Shown here piece after piece: positions 1 through 11,508 of a DNA stretch of 64,000 nt. The notes below the pieces were generated by a model. The model was given only the letters and a program-made list of their open reading frames with translations, searched no databases and was not told the origin of the DNA. Source of the stretch: Pseudopithomyces maydicus. Lineage: Eukaryota > Ascomycota > Dothideomycetes > Pleosporales > Didymosphaeriaceae. A program made the translations under genes and the position numbers. The stretch lies in contig JANTUC010000011.1 in assembly GCA_026873275.1 (NCBI GenBank), positions 744,001 to 808,000 on the forward strand, written 5' to 3'. The first letter of the stretch is position 1; each line of letters starts with the position of its first letter.

Positions 1-966
1 GGCGCTTCCGGAGAAAGTAGCCCAGGATTCCGAGGCATGCTAACACTACAGGAATTCCCATAGCCAAGCCGACTATCAGCTTTTTGTTCGAAATTTGCGG
101 TGAGGTTGTCTCTTGAGGTATGCCAGCGGTGGAATTACTGGGGAAGATCGATTGAATATCCTCCGAAGTAGAGGTGCTGGTTGTATACTGCGAACCGTTT
201 GTAGATCCTGCGGGTGCCGTGGTCTGCAATGTGTCTGCAGTGGTCTGTAATGCGTCTGCAGTATCTGTTGCAAACGTGACGGTAAACCCCGACGTCTTTG
301 GTTCAATACGAACCCAACGAGTTGAGAAATTGGAGTGGTCCGAATACCATTTGGGGATATCTGTGTCTGAAGGCAGGCTTGCAGTAGACTTTAGAGGACT
401 CTTACCGCGGAATGCTACCCAACTGTTGTTATGAACAATGTCCTGGCAATCCGTGTTCTTCATCAACTCGAGCTCCGGGCTCCAGTGAGCTCCTTCCTTG
501 CAATTCAACGAGTCAGGGAGGCAATTATCCGGATGATTGCAAATCTACTTGCGATTAGAGACAATCGAAAAACGCTGCAAGTACTTACCCAGGTGTCACT
601 CGGCGTTCCATTTGTACCATTACAGAATACCAAGCCAACCCAGTCCGACTTGCTCTGATTTGTTTTACACTTATCCGGGCAGTTGTCATGATCGTAATGC
701 CTCTGCGTGCAACCCTTCTGGTAAGTCACCCCTTTGTATCCGTTGTAGCAGGCTTGATTCGACAAGCAGTGGTCTCCGGCGAGGCAACATCCATAGACAC
801 CACCATCGTCGATGGTTGAGCTGAAACAGGGCATGAGGTTGAGCGGCGCCAGCTGATCTTTGCCCGTATAGCACAATCGTGGTATATTGGAAGAAGGACC
901 CCCGATTGCCAAGCGTGCGAGTGAAAGAATAACAAGGCAAAGACCCAATCGGTGCAGTAAATTCAT
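1..966 (-). CDS. Cysteine-rich single-pass membrane protein (C-terminus beyond window edge)
   Basis: Two exons are read, 966-589 and 544-<1, with a 44-nt GT-AG intron at 545-588; the frame continues across it. At least 307 residues are visible. The start is the ATG at 966. Residues 1-22 form a signal peptide. The ectodomain of about 200 residues is rich in cysteine (for example GCCLAGDHCLSNQACYNG) and has several NxS/T sites. A Ser/Thr-rich stalk follows, with near-repeats built on TADxLQTT, then a membrane helix (LIVGLAMGIPVVLACLGILG) ending in basic residues just before the window edge. The layout resembles fungal surface proteins with a cytoplasmic tail of unseen length. I do not recognise the ectodomain family, so a sensing or adhesion role is only inferred from architecture. 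Confidence 0.8.
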
Positions 967-1341
967 GTTGGCGAGTCGATGACAGACGGCTTACGAAAAG
1001 GAAGTAGAAAGTAGAATCTACCAGTCAGGGTAGGCGTGGAGAAAATGACAGACGACAGAAGCGATTGACCGTGCTTTGATTGAGCACAGGTCAAAGGTAA
1101 ACAAAATTAGCCCAGTGGAGAGATGTGCGAGGTTGAACGCGACTGTGAGCCGTAATCGCCCTTTCCGTGTTGCTAGCGCGCCTGCCGTTTGCGCCCAGCC
1201 CAACTATTGCACAGAAGACACGGTGAGGAAATAACAAGCAAAGGATATATCATATCTATGCCTCTCTGGTAATCTATTCTATCCTTGTGCGTCATATTCT
1301 TCGTTAGGAGAACAACAGCCTACCAGCCCTACTCTGCATCT
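967..1341. other. Intergenic region
   Basis: This spacer separates the start of the membrane-protein gene from the stop of the hexokinase-like gene. Both genes are on the minus strand, so it holds the promoter of the first and the 3' end of the second. No RNA gene or repeat was seen. Confidence 0.6.
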
Positions 1342-2983
1342 CTATGCAATCACATCCGCCATACCCGCGAGCACACCTGCTCCTACGATGCCGCCGTCGC
1401 GCGTCTCTCGCAAGACAACTCGCTTTGATGCATTGGAGGTTGAGCCCTTCGCTACCAGCACGTCGATCCAGCGCTGACACGTTGTAAGCCACTCTGGATA
1501 GTGCGAGATGGTCGAACCTGTGTACGCAATTACCAGCTCTTCGGGCTGGATGTCTGCAGATGAAATACGACTACTTTGTAGGTCTGTGTCTATTTGTACT
1601 TCATGAACACAGTCTAGAAGGCCAACACACGCCGCGGCGATCAGTGCGCTTGAGCGTTGTTGCACAGCATACGCAATATCTCGCAATAATTTTACGCGTA
1701 CAGCATTCCAGAAAGGGGCGGATGTCGATGGAGAAGGGTACTGTGTTTCCAGCTCAACCGCCAACATCGTGTCGTTCGTTCTCGCTACTACTTCGGAGAG
1801 GAATTTTGTCTGTAGAGCATTCTTATTGTCCAATGAGATAGGCAGTCGTGCTTCTGAGTTTCTAGATATCAAGTCTACAAAGACAAGACGTACAATCTCA
1901 CCCAGGTACCGCCCTGATGTCATGTATTCGAACGGTTGAAAACCCGGCGCCTCGCTGTTCGCATCCAAAATCTTATCCCACGAAGTCTTGATACCAAGTT
2001 CAATTAATGGCTGATCGGTTCCTCTGATCGTCCATTCAGTATTGATAACTACTGTCTCCACGGCCTCTGCATTGGCAAGGTTGTCTTTCTTCGTTGGGTG
2101 CAGATCGGAAAGTTTCATTGGGACTGTTGCGTTAGTACCAGTGCCTACAATCAACCCCATGGCGACCCGACTATTGGGTGCAGCCTTGACTGTATAAGCC
2201 GACGAAGCGAATGTTGCGACCGTGTCGTTTGTGATTGCAGCTATACGAATTCTTGGTAATCGAGACCGTTTTCTTCTCCCGATAGCTGACTGCTCTTCGA
2301 TGCCGCCGTTATCACCGTTCGCATGTGACTCGATGACATGGTGAGAGTATCCGATCCTTAGCATTTTACCCAAGTCCAGGTCCGAGGTAATAGCAAAACC
2401 TTTACCCATTGGTAGTAAGGTTGCTTCCGACAAGGTCTTTTGACTACGCATATTAGCAAAGTTCACATGTGATTTCGTGATTCGAGACTTACGCCATGGG
2501 AAAGCTGAAGGTGATGCCGACAAGAAGCTCTTCGCCAAAGGGCGCCTCGATAGACGGAGGCATATCATCAAGAGCGTCCGTGATAACTTCAGCAATGCAG
2601 TTTCCAATCCACTTGAACAAATCTTCTGCCTTGTCCATTTTCAAATGCTCTCCAATCGGCCAGCTTTTGTCATAGGACCTTTTGATCTTCTCGGGCGATG
2701 GATTTGTTCCATTTCGAACATCGTGCCCAACTTCACCCAGCAGCTCAACAAACCCCACTCTTAGATTGCTTCCGCCTACATCAATGCTGACGAACCTCCC
2801 ATTCTCTTTACCGGTCGGGAGGGCTGTTACTGGCGTGACCAAGAAATGCTCCAAAGATGATTTCGCCAAGTGTGTATATACTTTGGAGAAGCGAGCTGCC
2901 AGATCCAGCAATGTATCTTCGTTGAGGCAATCAGTTAAAGCTGCAATAGCCTGGGGAGCATCATCAGTACGCTCCATCTCCAT
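1342..2983 (-). CDS. Atypical hexokinase-family protein
   Basis: Exons 2983-2493 and 2443-1342 (49-nt intron) give 530 residues, about the length of fungal hexokinases. The ATG is at 2983. Family marks are the phosphate-binding DVGGSNLRV near residue 68, FSFPMAQ near 160, the ND pair of the catalytic loop (TNDTVATFA, N236/D237), the second nucleotide loop GLIVGTGTNAT, and NTEW. Changes from active enzymes are visible. The TKGF motif reads GKGF, so the sugar-contacting Thr is Gly, and the usual Gly after NTEW is replaced (NTEWTIRGT). Ascomycetes carry non-catalytic hexokinase-like regulators (HxkC and HxkD/XprF in Aspergillus nidulans) linked to carbon-starvation responses and protease control. 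This gene fits that group better than a glycolytic kinase, but weak activity cannot be excluded because the catalytic Asp is kept. Confidence 0.85.
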
Positions 2984-3478
2984 AACTCAATGTTCACGGG
3001 AAAGGGGGTAGAAACAGCAATTGTAAACGACAGCAGGAAGACGCAAGCGACGCAGCGCCACACAGGGCGAGGCTGAGTCAGGTCAAGGGGAATCACAGAA
3101 AGCGAGGCGGATCCCGGGCCTGTCGAGGCGCACGTGTCCTTAAGAGAAGCGGCCAGAAGCAGCAGGTGGAAGCGTGACTGTGGGGGTACCTAACAGCGTG
3201 AAGATATCCACCAGCGGCCGTGTAGCCTGGCCGTAATCGGCCTGCTGGCATTGGTGTTCTGCTTGCCGGTGCCTATGTGACGATGGGGCGGGCGGCAGAC
3301 GAGCGCGCCATTCCGCTTCGGGCGATTGATCTAGTCTACGAAGGAACAGGGCTGAAAGACATCATCAGCCACCTGCAACCTGTGTCACCTGGGCAGCACC
3401 CTACGTCTTTCATACTGGGAATAGAAGGTCGCCAAAACAACTGCGCTGTCTCTTCCGCTCCAACCTCCGATTTCCAGG
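2984..3478. promoter_or_regulatory. Divergent promoter region, hexokinase-like / GILT-like
   Basis: The stretch lies between two divergent start codons (2983 minus, 3479 plus) and should serve both genes. It is GC-richer than the surroundings and contains a CACGTG E-box-type hexamer near 3131. No open reading frame with coding character is present. Confidence 0.5.
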
Positions 3479-4358
3479 ATGGAAAAGGAGTCGCTTCTTC
3501 CCCAGGCAGAGACGGAGGCAGCTTTGTCTCGCCAGCCCCCGCCGAAACGCTTCACGCGCTTTCATGCAATCGTTGCTACGCTTGTATTCGTCTTGTTCTG
3601 GCTATCGAGGCCATGGAGTTGTGGACATGAGCAAATGCACGAGGGGGTTTCGTCAAAGGTGCCTTTGGAGATCCACATAATGTATACTTGCTCTCACCAA
3701 GTACATGCTCTGTGATATACTAACGGAATGCTCAGGTCTAAGTGCCCAGACGCGCGTGACTGTATAGAGAAACTCATAGTACCGACCATGGCAAATGTGT
3801 CGGACAAGGTCGACTTTAGGCTGTCATACATCGGCAAGTATGTACGCCCATCTATAAACACCCGCATCGACTCCAGCTACCAACGCTCGTCGCGCATTAT
3901 TCGTTTTATACTGACATGATGCGTTCAGGACCACAGAAGATGACGGTGTCCTTTGCATGCATGGCCAAACCGAATGCCTCGGCAACATCCTCGAGCTCTG
4001 CGCTGCGTCCGAATACCCCGATCCCAAGATCTACCTAGGCTTCGCGCGGTGCCTCTCACTCCGCTACCATGATATCCCCGCGGCGAGCTTGATCAAAGAC
4101 TGCGCGCTAGAATATGGAATAGAGTTCGACAAGCTGAACGACTGTGCAAGCAGAGACGATGGCGCATACGGCATGGGACTCTTGAGGGATAGCGTTACGC
4201 GGAGCTCAGACCTGGGAGTGACAACAAGCTGCACGGTCAGGCTTAATAACAAGACCAGGTGCGTGAGGGATGGTGGGGAGTGGAAGAATTGTGAGGATGG
4301 CAGTGAACCAGAAGATTTAATCCGGGATATTACAAAACTGTACAAAGCAGAGGGCTGA
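3479..4358 (+). CDS. GILT-like (gamma-interferon-inducible lysosomal thiol reductase family) protein
   Basis: Exons 3479-3681, 3736-3837 and 3929-4358 join in frame to 244 residues. Introns of 54 and 91 nt have GT-AG ends. A short cytosolic start is followed by a membrane anchor near residues 28-45 (HAIVATLVFVLFWLS), so the protein is probably a type II membrane or vacuolar-lumen protein. The GILT fold is indicated by PLEIHIMSKCPDARDC followed by a CMHGQTECLGN segment, matching the family's conserved CQHGxxEC region. Animal enzymes have a CxxC active site. Here the first pair is spaced C-x5-C, so classical disulfide reduction is uncertain. The gene converges with the NECAP-like gene, about 250 bases from its stop. 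Confidence 0.85.
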
Positions 4359-4608
4359 ACACACCCAAGCATTCCAATAATGAAATAGTTATATCACAGC
4401 TCGAGGACAAGAAGTCTTCTGGGTTCAATTCATGCCATTCCTATACTCGAACTTGTCCATGACCCAAAATTACACGGAAACCTGAGATCTGGTGGACCTG
4501 ATCGAACCGATCGGTCAGTAAACAACTCCCAATACGCCAGTAGTAATGCAACAAATGCTCAATGCTATAGATAGCCACAATTATCCTCCCTCCATGCCTA
4601 AGTTCCAA

Positions 4609-5415
4609 TTATTGGAATTCTCCAAACTCTCCATCGTCAAAGCCCAGATCCTCGGGCTTGGGCTCAAAACTCTGCCTGCTCCTCCTCCGCTCCTCCTTGA
4701 CACTCTTCGCACTCGGAGGCGGAGGTAGGAAACCCCCGCTGCTCCCTGGCGGCGGAGCTATGCTGAACAATGCATCCTGTTCACTCTTCTGCTGCTCGGG
4801 GCTCTTGATATCGCCCTCCCTTCTTTCTCGCCGGCCCTTCAGTCCACCAAGATTTATGCTAATTGTCTGCCCTTCCTTGAGACTAAAGTCGCGCTTTGGC
4901 TCTTCCACCGCTTTCTGCGCGCCCTTCTTGTTCGCCGGTGTGTTCGGATTTGCCTCGAAGCCTAGTGCGCGCCGCGCGTCCTGCAACGAGATGTTGAAAT
5001 CGAACGCCTCGGTGCGCTCCTCAAAGCCCATGCCCAGCACGGCTTTCCTCCCCTCGCCCACAACGGTTATCGCGAAGAATCGGCTGCTATCCAGTGCTTG
5101 CTCCACCACGTTCGGACTGGTATACGGCGCTGCTGCGAAAAGCTGGCCAGAAGAAGGGTCCTCTAGCAGCAGTGTGGTAGAGACTTTCTCGGCGGCGTCA
5201 TCGTCCGCAGTAGGCGCGGGTATGGAGGTCTCGAGGATTCGGAGACGTGCGGTGAAGATCTGGCGCTTGGGGTCGGCGGTCCAGGACGAAGCTTGGTATC
5301 CTTTTGTAGACGTCAGGGGTGGGATTTGGTAGACGTGAACCTTGGGCGCCAGGTAGAGGATGCGCTGGATGGCCGTCGGGGGCAGAGGCTCCCCCGTGAG
5401 AGGATCGGTGTTCAT
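4609..5415 (-). CDS. NECAP-type adaptin-ear-binding coat-associated protein (DUF1681)
   Basis: This is an intronless frame of 268 residues. The first in-frame ATG is at 5415 with a good context (ACCATGA); upstream in-frame codons lack ATG. The N-terminal half matches the NECAP PH-like domain, with IQRILYLAPKVHVYQIPP at the start, an SSRFFAITVVGEGRKA strand pair and GMGFEERTEAFDFNISLQDA toward the end. The C-terminal third is low-complexity, rich in Lys, Glu, Pro and Ser, and ends in acidic DDGEFGEFQ, the kind of tail that binds clathrin adaptors. Family members act in clathrin-mediated endocytosis through AP-2 and AP-1. Compact length is usual for fungi. Confidence 0.93.
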   Translation of the reverse strand: MNTDPLTGEPLPPTAIQRILYLAPKVHVYQIPPLTSTKGYQASSWTADPKRQIFTARLRILETSIPAPTADDDAAEKVSTTLLLEDPSSGQLFAAAPYTSPNVVEQALDSSRFFAITVVGEGRKAVLGMGFEERTEAFDFNISLQDARRALGFEANPNTPANKKGAQKAVEEPKRDFSLKEGQTISINLGGLKGRRERREGDIKSPEQQKSEQDALFSIAPPPGSSGGFLPPPPSAKSVKEERRRSRQSFEPKPEDLGFDDGEFGEFQ

Positions 5416-6114
5416 GGTAGCGATCAAGTGGGCTGCACTCAGCAGCTTAGGAGGGGGATTGAATGCGAGCGCGTTGCGGGGATCCGGAGTGGTAGCTTAT
5501 GGGGTATGTGGTGGTGGCGCCGGTGGTAGGCAGACGGATAATAATTTCGACCAGTTCGCGGCAACCCCCAGCAAGGTTTGGCGGGGTAAGATTGGCGGTG
5601 ACCGTGCTGCGGAGAGAGATCAGACCGTACGGTAGAGGGAGCGTCGTCTTGAAGCAGTGCACAGGCGTCGACGAATGAGCGTGTCCAAGGGATGGAGCAA
5701 GAGTTCATGTTTATTGATCCGTCTCTGGGCGAGTCGGTGATGTGTTGGCAATGCTGCTTCATGCAGGGCACCCTTGCAGATCAACGAGAACTCCAGCTCC
5801 AATTTCCATCCGTACCCCGCCATCACGTGGTCGCGCATTGCCCGGCAGGTGAGGACTGGACAAAGATAACAAAAAAAGTTTCACGCTTCAACCGACTGTT
5901 GTTCTGCGTCCTCGTGTGTCCATGGGAATAGCTTGCGAGATTACTGTGTTGTTTGAGGGATCTATGAGCTCATGTAGTCATGTCTATCGTCTATGGGGCG
6001 CAAATGCCAACAGCTTCCAATGCAATGTACATATCCCGTATGCAACTCGGTCCAAATGCTCACTCCCAGTGCATGAACCGGCGATTACTTTGTCGTGGCG
6101 TTTTAATCGGCAGG
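5416..6114. other. Intergenic region with NECAP-like promoter
   Basis: About 0.7 kb lies between the NECAP-like start and the stop of the HAD phosphatase gene, both on the minus strand. Several short overlapping frames occur, none with a plausible start, splice pattern or protein motif. No RNA gene was found. Confidence 0.5.
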
Positions 6115-6970
6115 TTAGACGCCTGCAGCCCCGGCTTTGTAGGCCTCGTAGCCCTGGTGCGCGGCCTCCTTCACCGTGGTTGCGCCTTGGACGATCTCCT
6201 TGCACTTGGCCAGGATGTTGGTCCAGTCCTCGAACACTGTGAAGGGAACGTTCTCCCGAGCGCAGTAGGTGATCAGGTCGTGTCCCTTCTTCGCGAACAA
6301 AAGGTCGGTTTCACGTGCAGCAGAGAGGTCGGAAACGCCATCTCCGGCGTAGAACATGACAGGTCGCACATCATCCGGCAAAGAGGAGTATTGCCGCAGG
6401 CAGATTGACTTGTCGTGGCCGAAGCCGCTCTCGGGATGCCTGAAGATGATCTTCCATCCGCCCTCCTCGTCCATCGATTTGCCTTCTCGAGGGGCGGCGT
6501 TGTTGGCCAGAACCTGCATCTTATCGGACTCGGGACCAACCAGCTTCTTGAGGAGAGCCTTGATGACTGGCTCCATGCCAGACGAAAGGACAACAACGGG
6601 GATGTTGTTCTCCAGCGACCACTGGTAGAACTCGGCAAAGCCGGGGTCTAGCTTGATGTTGTCGACGAGGTACTGGATGCACTCGCTGTACGGCTTGGTC
6701 ACGCTGTCCATCATATCCTGGAACGAGTCTCGGAAAGAGATCTTGTCTTCCAAGCACTCCAGATTCATTGCTCGACGCCTCTCCCTACCGTACCCAATGG
6801 TATCGGTAAGAAAGTCATTGCTGTCCTGCAGCGTGATGGTGCCGTCAAAGTCGGTGAAGAAGATGAACTTGTATCGATTAGCATTCCGAGCGTCGGAACG
6901 GCTGGCGGGCACGAACTTTCGGGTTGGACTTCATGGCGGGCAGCTCCGCTGCAGCATTCTGGACACCCAT
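6115..6970 (-). CDS. HAD-superfamily phosphatase (phosphoserine-phosphatase-like)
   Basis: Exon 1 (6970-6917) encodes MGVQNAAAELPAMKSNPK and exon 2 (6867-6115) continues FIFFTDFDGTITLQDSND, giving 268 residues. The 49-nt intron has a GTTCGT donor, a GCTAATC branch site and a CAAG acceptor. Without it the frame has no ATG. HAD motif I is DFDGT, motif II is the Ser in VVLSSGM and motif IV is GDGVSD. The cap-region layout resembles the PSP/MtnX-type small-molecule phosphatases common in ascomycetes. The substrate is not evident. The gene diverges from SHE9, with starts only 258 bases apart, so the two share a promoter region. Confidence 0.88.
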
Positions 6971-7228
6971 CTTTGGCAACTTTTCGAATGTAAGAGAAGA
7001 GGACACGGCAGGCTGGAAAAGAGTCTGGCTGTGTTCAAACGATGGAGGCGTGGACGAAAAGTCAGCGGCGTAGCCTGAATCGGAATCCCGGTGCCTCGGG
7101 AAAAGGGACCCAGCGGTTGAGATCGACACAATGTCTTGGCGGGCGTCCAAGCTCGGTGGAGCTTCGCCTTTTCTGCGAGTTGTCGTGTTGCAGCACGCCC
7201 AATGTGAGGAGGAACCTGTGTGATAAGA
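6971..7228. promoter_or_regulatory. Bidirectional promoter, HAD phosphatase / SHE9
   Basis: The 258 bases lie between divergent ATGs at 6970 (minus) and 7229 (plus). No distinct operator was identified by eye. Confidence 0.55.
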
Positions 7229-9062
7229 ATGAGGCCGCTGCTTCAGCATGCGCAGCGCTCTCTCCACTCCAATGTCAGCCTGATAGTGTCCAAGCCTTCC
7301 GCCCGTACCTTCTCCTGTTTCGCCCGCCCCGTGTTGACCGCTTCCTCCGCCTGTCCGCCCTGCCAATTTCGAGCCTCTGCCAACTCTCCATGGCCTCCGC
7401 TGGCCCCCCATAGCCGCAGTATTCACCAGCCTTCGGGCGGTGACAAGCCGAAGCAGAATGAGACGCCAGAGGAGCGACTCGCCAGAGTGCGGGCGGACAT
7501 AGCATTGAGGGAACAGCAGGAAAAGGAGCGCCTGGAGAAGGAAAGACTGGAACGAGAGAGGCAAGAAAAGGAGCGTCTGGAGAGGGAGCGTCTGGAGAAA
7601 GAACGGCTGGAACGAGAGAGGCAGGAGAGGGAGCGGCAAGAAAGAGAGAGGCTGGAGAGGGAAAGGCAAGCCAGTCTGCGAAAGAGAACCACACCAGAGG
7701 TGATCGAGTTACCACCTTCGTCCACGCCTATTCAACCCAGGGTGCAAGCCAGTTCATTGCCAGATGCTGCCGAGCTTTCCTCATCAGACGCAAAACCCCC
7801 GCCATACAACCCGATAGCGAAAAAGACAACACCGAATAGACATCCCGAGAGAACCCCAGTCAAGGATGGCTTTGAGCCTGTACCAGAAGACCAGCTGCCC
7901 TCCCATCACCATGCGCAACGCTGGGGCCTGTCAAAACGATTACAGCGGCTGATGGATGACATCCTACCGAAGCTGGCAGTCGTCACACAAAAGGTCAACA
8001 CGTTTACTGGAACCGACTACTCTGGTATTGAAACTCTCAAGCGCGAAATCAAAGATCATGGTAGGTCCTAGTATGGTCTGATCATCACTACTAGAAGCTA
8101 ACAAAGACACAGAGACGCTCGTCAAGATTCGTCGTGCCGCCATTGATGAAAAGAAAGAAGCCCTTGATACCGCTCTGTCTCAGCAAGCATCAGCACAAAA
8201 GGAAGTGGTCGCCTTACTGGAACGCAAACACTCGTGGTCCGACAGGGATCTGGAGAGATACATGTCATTGATTAGGTCAGAGCACATCAACGATCAGGCC
8301 GTAAGGGAAGCCAAGGAAGCGATCAAGCAAGCGGAAAACGCACTGGAGGAGGCACGATCACTTTTGGAGAAGCGAGAGCGTGCTCAGTATCACGAAGAGC
8401 AAATTTGGAGTGACACAATCCGGCGCAACAGTACCTGGGTTACATTCGGGCTAATGGGTCTCAATATCTTCTTGCTTCTGGCCACCATGATCATTATCGA
8501 GCCTTGGAGGCGGCGTAGGATGGTGCGAGAGATCAAGAACGCCTTGGAAGCCCAGCAGGCGTCTGTTCAACCTGCAGCCGTAGTGCCGACTCTAGCTGCA
8601 GTCTCTCTGGCAGATTCACCCGCTGCACCTGCAACCACAGCCTCGACCGACATTGAGCAGAAGACAGAATCAATCGAAGTCAATCCTACGAGCCCGGTTG
8701 CTGCGAAGGCAGCCGAAGCACCGTCTACAGCGCAGCCTGAAACAGCTGTGAGAACATCTTTGACTCCAGAAGTGACCACTGAGCTCGTGGAAGAAAGGCC
8801 ATTAGGAGCAATCGCAGCGCCAATCACCGCGGAAAGACCAGTCGCAGTAACGCCTATCGAGACCGCAGAGGCCGACGGTCAAGACGAGCCCGTAACCTCA
8901 TTTGACACTTGGCAAGAGAGAGTCACATACATTGCCAAAGACATAATCAGTGAGAGGACAATCTCCATGCGGCAGGTAGACTTCACCGCCGCTGTTCTCC
9001 AGGGTGCAGCTGCGGGTGCAGTAATCACTGCAGCGATCGTTGCGATGATCATAGGAAGGTAA
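7229..9062 (+). CDS. SHE9: SHE9/MDM33 mitochondrial inner-membrane protein
   Basis: Exons 7229-8060 and 8113-9062 (52-nt intron) give 593 residues. The start ATG opens an Arg/Ser-rich mitochondrial presequence (MRPLLQHAQRSLHS). Residues of about 90-150 are a nearly uninterrupted charged helix built of ERLE/ERQE repeats. The core follows (RWGLSKRLQRLMDDILPK, then LLERKHSWSDRDLERYMSLI), a typical SHE9 signature. Two membrane segments bracket the matrix or intermembrane part: one near VTFGLMGLNIFLLLATMIII and a C-terminal one (AAAGAVITAAIVAMIIG). Yeast Mdm33/She9 shapes inner-membrane fission. The Glu/Arg repeat and the Ala/Pro/Thr-rich insert before the last helix make this protein longer than the yeast one. 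Confidence 0.93.
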
Positions 9063-10444
9063 ACCCCCACCAACCAACCTACAATCTCCGGTAGTTTCAG
9101 TCACACCTCCAGCCGGACTTTTGACCGGTGGCAGCTAGCCAGCAACAACGTTCCGCTCTGTATGAAAAAAATCTGTACATACATGTAAACAATAGACTCG
9201 CTCAATTCAGTTGTTGCAACAAGGTGGCCTCCTCTGTGTTCACTGTTCGCGGACAGGCTCGAGTTCAGCTTGTAATCGCAGGATGATGCGAGCAAATACC
9301 AGCAGTTGACGTTGTCTCAGCTGCCTCGCGCGATCCCGCGTCTGACCTTTTGCCCATACAATTCACCTAGGTTGAAATAGAAGGGCGGCGCAATTAGAAA
9401 GATCACCCGGTGAGCGTTGCGTAGATTCGTTGGGCCACGGTCCCGAGGTTGTGGTGAGGTTGCACGCTCGGTAGTTCGACTGTTGGTGCTGTGTCAGAAA
9501 CGTGCAATTCGATTCGCTGCAAAATCAGACATGCAGCTCTTTTGCCCATCAACCATTCTGCTATCGCCGAGGTGAGCGAGCAAGTCATTCGAATGGTATA
9601 TGGAGGTATTATCAGCGAAACGTGTTTCCAATCAGATATCGCTGTTTGCAAAGTTACACGACTCGAGGGCGTAGAAAGCACATCAGACCATGATGATTCT
9701 CAATTTAGCCCACGATCGTACTGTTGCTTGAGCGGTCAAGCTCCGGTCTTCATAGACAGACACTTTGTCTTTTCCGGTGTCTCTTTCACGGGAGCTTCCG
9801 TCTCGATATAACGGTGGCCGCCCACCGTTCTTCAATTAGCACACCATTCGTATTACGATAGCTATTTCTGTGCTGACTTGCAATTTGCGGCCTTTGGGCA
9901 GGGCTGAAGAGAGGCCGAGGACTGCCGGGGTAGGCGAACAACATCGTGACCCAATTTTGGAGTGCGCTTGTCCACAAAGGACCTAGCGAGAAGCTTAAAT
10001 GCTTACCAGAGCAGCCAAGTGGAGGAGTAATGGTATTAATTGGTGGTTGTACGGCAGAAATTGTTTGGAGGTGGCCGTTTTGGGAAGTGACAGCGAGGGT
10101 GTTCAGCCTCATACACCTCGGTGAGCTGGGCAGTGGGCAGATTGCAAGGTGTCGAACGTGCTCATCTCAAGTCGCACACCGCTGGTGGGTCTAATACATA
10201 TACTAGGGCCCATATTGACGGTTTGTCATGAGGGCAAAAGAGTAATAATCTTCGTTTTTAACATACCGACAGAAGGGTCTGGCAGCCTCGTGTCAAGGAT
10301 CTTATATACGCAGAGTGGATCTTGGCCTCTACGATTAGAACAGTCTACACCCGCATCGGAGAACTTTGTCATCGATTACTCCTCCCTTTTCTCCAGCCTA
10401 GCATAGTAAAAAACCGAATAACTCTGTATACCTAAGCGTATGCG
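9063..10444. other. Intergenic region, no supported gene
   Basis: About 1.4 kb lies between SHE9 and the 7TM gene. Overlapping frames of around 90-106 codons occur near 9400-9810 on both strands. None has a recognisable motif or clear splice partner, so none is annotated. The last few hundred bases are presumably the promoter of the downstream plus-strand gene. Confidence 0.5.
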
Positions 10445-11508
10445 ATGGTGTACTCGGACATTCACTTGCCCTTGCGTAAGCCACCCTCCATCAAAATGAT
10501 CCCAACTGGTGGTGACTAACAGCTCCCTAAGCGGGTTTTATCGCACTAGACTGGACGCTCATGACGATTGCTCTCGTCCCGATCATCATTCGAATATCCA
10601 TGCGCACCAGGAATCGTGGCCTCAGCTCACCCGCTTCAAACATAGCTGATGGATTCGTCATCCTTGCCTGGCTCTCTGGATGCGTCCTCATTGCTATCAA
10701 CACATGGAAAAACAACCTCCGCATGAAGTATCTCTCCGCGCCACGAGAGACACTCTACTACGGAGTTCCCCAGGAGCTCTCTGGACATCTCCTCTACGTC
10801 TCCTGGATCAGTCTTTTCTTCATCTACATCAGCCTGTGGAGCGCGAAAGCCGCTTTCCTGGCCTTTTACTATAGCATATTTTCCTCCCAGGGAGCACGAA
10901 CCAAATGGATACTCGGGGCAGCATGCGTATTCACCGGTGCAACGTTCCTATTGCACATGTTTCTCATTGCGTTTTGGTGCACCCCCATCTCGGCCAATTG
11001 GTCCCCTCCACCAGGGGAGCACTTATGCTCGGCCGTCCACAGCATGTCCAGTGTCACCATCTCCACCTTCACAAACATCGCCACCGATCTCTTCATCCTC
11101 AGCATTCCCATAGGTACCCTCCTTTCTACCACGTTCAACCGCACCCAACGTGCCGGTCTAGCCTTTGTCTTCCTCATGGGTAGCATATCCATTCTCGCCG
11201 CGCTGGTCCGCTTCATCTGCTTGAAGCTCGTACAGTCTATCCCACGAGCTAGCATCACGCATACCATCGACGTGTGGGCACTCGTGGAAATCGTCTCATC
11301 GATATTAGCGGTATGCTTGCCGTCTCTGAAGACATTCGTCAGAAAGCATAGATTCAGCAGGCCGGAGGGGGCCATGAGATTGGGAAGTGAGGGGTCTGCT
11401 GGGGAGAACTCGACGGGTAAAAGTCTCACCAGGGTGGATTCGGAAAAGACTGGGACGGTGAGTGTCAAGGAAGCTTGGCATGAGAGAGACGAAGAGAATT
11501 GGATATGA
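10445..11508 (+). CDS. Fungal rhodopsin-domain 7TM integral membrane protein
   Basis: A 31-nt first exon (10445-10475) and a second exon (10532-11508) give 335 residues. The 56-nt intron has GTAAGC, a perfect TGACTAAC branch site and AAG. Seven hydrophobic segments are visible, including FVILAWLSGCVLIAINTW, LYVSWISLFFIYISLWSAKA and a long fourth helix ending in FWCTPISANW, the conserved Cys-Pro...Trp site of this family. The C-terminal tail is hydrophilic with basic and acidic patches. This belongs to the large plant- and soil-fungus family of PTH11-like or SAT20-type rhodopsin-domain proteins. Ligands are unknown for most members and cannot be inferred here. Confidence 0.88.

Noticed and set aside
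4658..5332. 224-codon plus-strand frame
   Set aside because: It is the antisense shadow of the NECAP-type gene, which has clear family motifs.
9403..9811. Overlapping frames of about 90-106 codons on both strands
   Set aside because: No motif and no convincing splice partner; the two strands cannot both be coding, and neither is better.
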